DNA of 64,000 nucleotides from Pelomonas sp. Root1217. Lineage in GTDB: Bacteria; Pseudomonadota; Gammaproteobacteria; Burkholderiales; Burkholderiaceae_C. Under the pieces are notes generated by a model. That model was not told where the DNA came from and ran no database searches. It saw nothing but the letters and a program-made list of their open reading frames with translations. This document shows, in pieces, positions 60,207 through 64,000 of the stretch. A program made the position numbers and the translations under genes. The stretch spans positions 1,142,558-1,206,557 of the forward strand of contig NZ_LMDC01000028.1 in the NCBI RefSeq assembly GCF_001425705.1. The letters are read 5' to 3'. Position 1 is the stretch's first letter, and each line of letters starts with the position of its first letter.

Positions 60207-60362
60207 GACGCCGACGAAGTGGTCGACTCCATCGTCGCCGAAGACATCGGCAAGCTCCCCGACAAGGCGATCGGTGAAATGCTGTAGCGGCTCGCTGACA
60301 TGAGCGTCGACCGCACGATGTCCAGCATCAGTTCGCTCAACGTCATCGTCGGCGGCCGTTGA
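60207..60362 (+). pseudogene. N-terminal plug remnant of a TonB-dependent receptor
   Basis: DEVVDSIVAEDIGKLPDKAI followed by GEML, an in-frame TAG (60285-60287), then RLADMSVDRT and a TGA at 60360-60362. This is the hallmark plug start of carbohydrate-type TonB receptors (VVDxIsAEDIGKxPDxNvAEaLQRiPGVsidR), with the CAG for Gln apparently mutated to TAG. The rest of the receptor (about 800 residues) and the signal peptide are absent. It lies directly upstream of the GH95 gene and downstream of GntR-type operators. The remaining intergenic sequence 60038-60206 shows no gene I can support. Confidence 0.75.
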
Positions 60363-60378
60363 AGTCCCTTCCTTGCGA

Positions 60379-62874
60379 ATGAGCATGAACAACAGCACCC
60401 CCACGTCCCGCCGCCGGTTCGTCACCTCGGCCGCGCTGCTGCCGATGCTCAGTGCCCTGCCCCACTGGGTGCAGGCCGGCGCGGCCGCCGTCGGCGCCGA
60501 TGCACTCAGCCTGTGGTACGACCAACCCGCCGGCCCGTGGATCGAGGCCCTGCCGGTCGGCAACGGCCGCCTGGGCACCATGGTCTTCGGGCGCCCGGCG
60601 CAGGAGCGGCTGCAGTTCAACATCGACACGCTGCACGGCGGCGGGCCCTACGTCCAGGACAACCCGAAGTTCCGCGGGGCCCTGCCGCAAGTGCGCGCCC
60701 TCATCGACCAGGAACGCTGGAAGGAGGCCAACGACCTCGTCTCCGAGGCGCTGATGGGCAAGCCCATCAAGCAGATGCCCTTCGGCGCCGCCGGCGACCT
60801 GCTGCTCAACTTCCCCGGCGTGAAGGCCGCTGCGCGCTATCGGCGCAGCCTGGACCTGGACAGCGCCATCGCCACCACCAGCTTCATCGACGGCAGCGGC
60901 CGCCACCGGCGCGAGACCTTCTGCAGCGTGCCGGACCAGGTGACGGTGATCCGGCTGGAGATCGAAGGTGACGGCACGATCGACCTGGACCTCGGCTATC
61001 GCCATCCCGACTACCAGCCCTATGGCGGCTTCGGCGACACCAAGTACGACAAGGATGGCGTCGTCTTCGTCGGCGCGCCCTGGGACCACCGTGAATCTCT
61101 CTTTGCAGAGAAGCGGCCCGGGTCGCTGGCCGTCCGCGCCGACGGCAGCGACGCGTTGCTGATCGAGGGCCGAAATGTGCAGGCCTTCGGCATCCCGGGC
61201 CAGCTGCGCTATGCGCTGCGCGTGCAGGCGGTGGGCGATGGCCACATCGAGGCCAGCGGCGACCGGCTGCGCGTGCGCGGCGCGCGCCAGCTGACGCTAC
61301 TTGTCTCCGGCGAGACCAGCTATGTGAACTGGCAGGACACCAGCGGCGACCCCGTGGCCGCCGTGCGCCAGCGCACCGCCGCTGCCGCGCGCAAGCCGTT
61401 CACCAAGCTGCGCGACGACCATCTCAAGGCCCACCGCGCCTTGTTCCGCCGCCTGCACATCGACCTCGGCGGCCACGAAGCCAATGCCCGCTCCACCGAC
61501 GCCCGCATCAAGGGCGTGCCCCGGCAGCCCGACGCCGCGCTCGCCGCGATGTACGTCCAGTACGCGCGCTACCTGCTGCTGTCGTCCTCGCGCCCGGGCA
61601 GCCAGCCGGCCAACCTGCAGGGTGTGTGGAACGAAGTGCTGCACCCGCCCTGGGAAGGCAAGTACACGATCAACATCAACACCGAGATGAACTACTGGCC
61701 CGCCGGGCCGGCGAACCTGGGCGAGTGTGTCGAGCCGCTGCTGAAGATGGTGGAGGACCTTGCCGTCACCGGCGCGCGCACGGCCCGCAACAGCTACGGC
61801 GCGCGCGGCTGGGTCGCGCACCACAACACCGACCTCTGGCGCGCCACCGCGCCCATCGATGGCCCGCTGTGGGGCATGTGGCCCACGGGCGGCGCGTGGC
61901 TTTGCACGACGCTGTGGCAGCACTACCAGTACAACCCGAGCTCGGCCGTGCTGCGCCGGCTCGTGCCGCTGTTCAAGGGCGCCTCGCTGTTCTTCCTCGA
62001 CACGCTGGTCGAAGACCCCAAGGGCCGCGGCCTCGTCACGTCGCCCTCGCAGTCGCCGGAGAACAACCACCATACCGACATCGCACTGTGCGCCGGGCCG
62101 GCAATGGACCGCCAGATCCTGCGCGACCTGTTCGACGCGGCCATTGCGGCGCAGGCCCAGCTTGGCGAGGACGACCCGGCATTCACCGCTGCCGTGCGCA
62201 AGGCGCGAGCCCGCCTGCCGGCCGATCGCATCGGCGCGCAGGGCCAACTGCAGGAATGGCTGGAGGACTGGGATGCGTCGGCCACCGACCAGCAGCACCG
62301 CCATGTGTCCCATCTCTACGCCGTCTATCCAAGTGGGCAGATCAACGTGCGCGACACGCCCGAGCTGGCGCAGGCCGCGCGCGTGACGCTCGACGCCCGC
62401 GGTGACGAGAGCACCGGCTGGGCCACTGCCTGGCGGCTGGCGCTGTGGGCGCGGCTGGGAGACGGCGAGCGCGCCTACAAGATCCTGCAAGGTTTGCTGG
62501 GACCGGCGCGCACCTATCCCAACATGTTCGACGCCCACCCGCCTTTCCAGATCGACGGCAACTTCGGCGGCGCGGCCGGCATCCTGGAAATGATCGTGCA
62601 GTCCTGGGGCGGCGAGGTCCACCTGCTGCCCGCCCTGCCCAAGGCCTGGCCAGCAGGCAGCCTGCACGGCGTGCGTGCGCACGGCGCCTTGACGCTGGAC
62701 GTGGACTGGAAGGACGGGCAACTCAGCCGCCTGCAGCTGCGTGGCCCCGCGCGCGCCAAGGTCGCGCTGCGCTACCGCGGCCAGCACCTCCAACTCCGGC
62801 TGGACAGCCAAGGCCGCGCCCGCGTCAGCGCGGCCGACTTCCAACCCCGGATCGTTCGCACGACAACGCAATGA
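60379..62874 (+). CDS. GH95 alpha-L-fucosidase family protein, Tat-exported
   Basis: An 831-residue glycoside hydrolase family 95 enzyme. The N-terminus has a twin-arginine signal (SRRRFVTSAALLPML). GH95 markers are LWYDQPAGPWIEALPVGNGR, the NTEMNYWPA motif (catalytic Asn), the acid in SPSQSPENNHH and the Asp in FQIDGNFGGAAG. Family members are alpha-1,2-L-fucosidases or alpha-L-galactosidases acting on xyloglucan side chains. ATG 60379 is used (60385 possible); no strong ribosome-binding site is seen, and the gene starts 16 bp after the TonB-receptor remnant. Confidence 0.9.
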   Translation: MSMNNSTPTSRRRFVTSAALLPMLSALPHWVQAGAAAVGADALSLWYDQPAGPWIEALPVGNGRLGTMVFGRPAQERLQFNIDTLHGGGPYVQDNPKFRGALPQVRALIDQERWKEANDLVSEALMGKPIKQMPFGAAGDLLLNFPGVKAAARYRRSLDLDSAIATTSFIDGSGRHRRETFCSVPDQVTVIRLEIEGDGTIDLDLGYRHPDYQPYGGFGDTKYDKDGVVFVGAPWDHRESLFAEKRPGSLAVRADGSDALLIEGRNVQAFGIPGQLRYALRVQAVGDGHIEASGDRLRVRGARQLTLLVSGETSYVNWQDTSGDPVAAVRQRTAAAARKPFTKLRDDHLKAHRALFRRLHIDLGGHEANARSTDARIKGVPRQPDAALAAMYVQYARYLLLSSSRPGSQPANLQGVWNEVLHPPWEGKYTININTEMNYWPAGPANLGECVEPLLKMVEDLAVTGARTARNSYGARGWVAHHNTDLWRATAPIDGPLWGMWPTGGAWLCTTLWQHYQYNPSSAVLRRLVPLFKGASLFFLDTLVEDPKGRGLVTSPSQSPENNHHTDIALCAGPAMDRQILRDLFDAAIAAQAQLGEDDPAFTAAVRKARARLPADRIGAQGQLQEWLEDWDASATDQQHRHVSHLYAVYPSGQINVRDTPELAQAARVTLDARGDESTGWATAWRLALWARLGDGERAYKILQGLLGPARTYPNMFDAHPPFQIDGNFGGAAGILEMIVQSWGGEVHLLPALPKAWPAGSLHGVRAHGALTLDVDWKDGQLSRLQLRGPARAKVALRYRGQHLQLRLDSQGRARVSAADFQPRIVRTTTQ

Positions 62875-62990
62875 AAACACTCGCCACTGTGTCATCGGGA
62901 TGTAGGCCCACGTGTTGAGCCAAGTCCTACATACCGCTCGTGTCCGGAGGAGACAACCGGCCGAGCACTTTCAACCTTGAAAGGTAAAAC

Positions 62991-64000
62991 ATGAAAACCC
63001 GGATACCCCTCCTCCTCCTCGCGCTCGGCGCGGGCGCGGGATCAGTCGCGCAGGCGCAGAGCTGCGGCAGCGGCGGCGGCGCCACCGTCTGCCTGACGGC
63101 CACCGGCACGGCCAGCAACGTCCAGCTGGGTTGGACAGTCAGTGGCACCGTCACGTCGCTGGAGATCTTCCGCGACACCGACGCCGACCCCAACGGCCGC
63201 ACCCGCATCGCCGTGCCGGGCAGCAGCGCCAGGAGCTACACCGACGCCGCGGGCAACATCGGCACGCGCTACTGGTACTGGGTCAAGTTCACGACCAACG
63301 CCGGCAGCTACAACTCCGGCTCGGCCAACGCCACGCTTGGCGCCGCCTGCAAGCCGACGGCCATCACGCCCTACATCAACGCCAACGGCGCGTGGACGCA
63401 AACGGCATCGGCCACCATCAAGACCGGCGCGTCGGCCATCCTAGGCCCGCAGCCGACATCCGGCGGCATGTGGAGCTGGAGCGGCTGCGGCACCGCCGGT
63501 GCGGCGCGCGAGCAGACCATCCAGCCGCCTGCGGCCTGCACGGCCACCGCCACTTACACCAATAGCTGCGGCGCCAAGACCCAGCAGACGTTCTCCATCA
63601 AGGTGGGAACCTGGAACAGCGCGAAATGGGGCGGTGGCGGCTACGTCACCGGCCTGGTCTTCCACCCGACCACCGCCAACCTGCTGTACGCACGCACCGA
63701 CATCGGTGGCGCCTACCGCTGGAACCAGCCGACCTCGTCCTGGGTGCCCATCACCGACGGCCTGGGCTTCGGTGCGGCCGAGGCCAGTTTCCACGGCGTC
63801 GAGAGCATCGCTGTCGATCCGAACAACGACCAGCGCGTCTACATGGGCGCCGGCATGTACACGTCCGGGGGCAACGGCCGCCTGTATATCTCCAGCAACC
63901 GCGGTGACCAGTGGACCTATGTCGCCCTGCCCTTCCCGCTGGGCGGCAACAACCCCGGCCGGGCCATCGGCGAGCGCCTGATGGTCGACCCCAACAAGCC
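62991..64000 (+). CDS. GH74 xyloglucanase, N-terminal part (runs off right edge)
   Basis: An open frame from ATG 62991 to the window end (336 codons, no stop). It has a signal peptide (MKTRIPLLLLALGAGAGSVA), an Ig/fibronectin-like Cys-containing region (about 24-205), then the GH74 beta-propeller start: GYVTGLVFHPTTANLLYART, DIGGAYRWNQ, and DPNNDQRVYMGAGMY. The DIGGAYRW aspartate is the conserved catalytic position of GH74. AAAGG precedes the ATG. Preceding bases 62875-62990 hold no gene. Together with GH95 it suggests a xyloglucan-degradation locus. Confidence 0.85.
   Translation, partial: MKTRIPLLLLALGAGAGSVAQAQSCGSGGGATVCLTATGTASNVQLGWTVSGTVTSLEIFRDTDADPNGRTRIAVPGSSARSYTDAAGNIGTRYWYWVKFTTNAGSYNSGSANATLGAACKPTAITPYINANGAWTQTASATIKTGASAILGPQPTSGGMWSWSGCGTAGAAREQTIQPPAACTATATYTNSCGAKTQQTFSIKVGTWNSAKWGGGGYVTGLVFHPTTANLLYARTDIGGAYRWNQPTSSWVPITDGLGFGAAEASFHGVESIAVDPNNDQRVYMGAGMYTSGGNGRLYISSNRGDQWTYVALPFPLGGNNPGRAIGERLMVDPNK

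Noticed and set aside
59622..60287. 221-codon plus-strand frame as a gene
   Set aside because: Most of it is antisense to GntR or intergenic; only the last 26 codons resemble a TonB-receptor plug, so it is reported as a remnant.

Overview
The window reads as high-GC betaproteobacterial DNA. Dense ATGA-overlapped operons, PobR/PobA, a protocatechuate 4,5-cleavage (lig/pmd-type) operon, CoA-dependent ferulate genes, VanAB, and DUF1302/DUF1329 envelope genes together point to Burkholderiales, perhaps a Roseateles/Rubrivivax/Comamonadaceae-like plant- or soil-associated bacterium. The genus is an inference. No rRNA, tRNA, CRISPR array, transposase or phage gene was seen.

Region 1 (1-12.4 kb). 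The C-terminal part of a UvrA-like ATPase enters from the left edge. It is followed by pobR/pobA (4-hydroxybenzoate to protocatechuate) and a LysR regulator divergent from a large operon. That operon carries a periplasmic-binding-fold protein without a signal peptide, a PcaK-type transporter, ligJ, ligK, ligI, ligA, ligB, ligC and an aldo/keto reductase. Together these take protocatechuate by meta (4,5) cleavage to pyruvate and oxaloacetate.

Region 2 (12.5-22.5 kb). An AraC regulator faces a leftward eight-gene operon: GMC alcohol dehydrogenase, aldehyde dehydrogenase, MetA-type outer-membrane channel, and a complete Liv-type ABC transporter. It looks like an alcohol/aldehyde catabolic unit with its own uptake system.

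Region 3 (22.5-34.6 kb). An IclR regulator with a palindromic operator faces a homogentisate operon: MBL-fold protein, flavin hydroxylase, small DUF2783 protein, hmgA, fahA and a MarR regulator. Leftward genes follow: GH27 alpha-galactosidase, an esterase, an orphan Liv-type binding protein overlapping a chemoreceptor gene.

Region 4 (34.6-54.0 kb). This is a lignin-monomer block. A XylR/DmpR-type sigma-54 activator (43791-45593) lies between two operons. The leftward one has a sequence-perfect -24/-12 promoter with two XylR-like upstream sites. It encodes a benzaldehyde/coniferyl-aldehyde-type dehydrogenase, a coniferyl-alcohol dehydrogenase (CalA-like), DUF1302, DUF1329, a Ycf48-like protein and an RND exporter. 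The rightward one encodes thiolase, CoA-transferase, hydratase, feruloyl-CoA synthase, a 3-hydroxyacyl-CoA dehydrogenase-type SDR, and vanillate demethylase VanA/VanB. The two operons and Region 1 form a continuous route: coniferyl alcohol, ferulate, vanillate, protocatechuate, central metabolism.

Region 5 (54.0-64.0 kb). This is a plant-polysaccharide block: a decayed ROK regulator, a ChvE-GguA-GguB sugar ABC transporter, a GntR regulator, a remnant of a TonB-dependent receptor, a Tat-exported GH95 alpha-L-fucosidase, and the start of a GH74 xyloglucanase running off the right edge. Repeated TGGT-like/GACCA-like sites at both ends of the block suggest one GntR regulon. A 'CACAGAGG' inverted-repeat family occurs twice (22.4 and 34.6 kb), and the second copy supplies the C-terminus of the RND protein.
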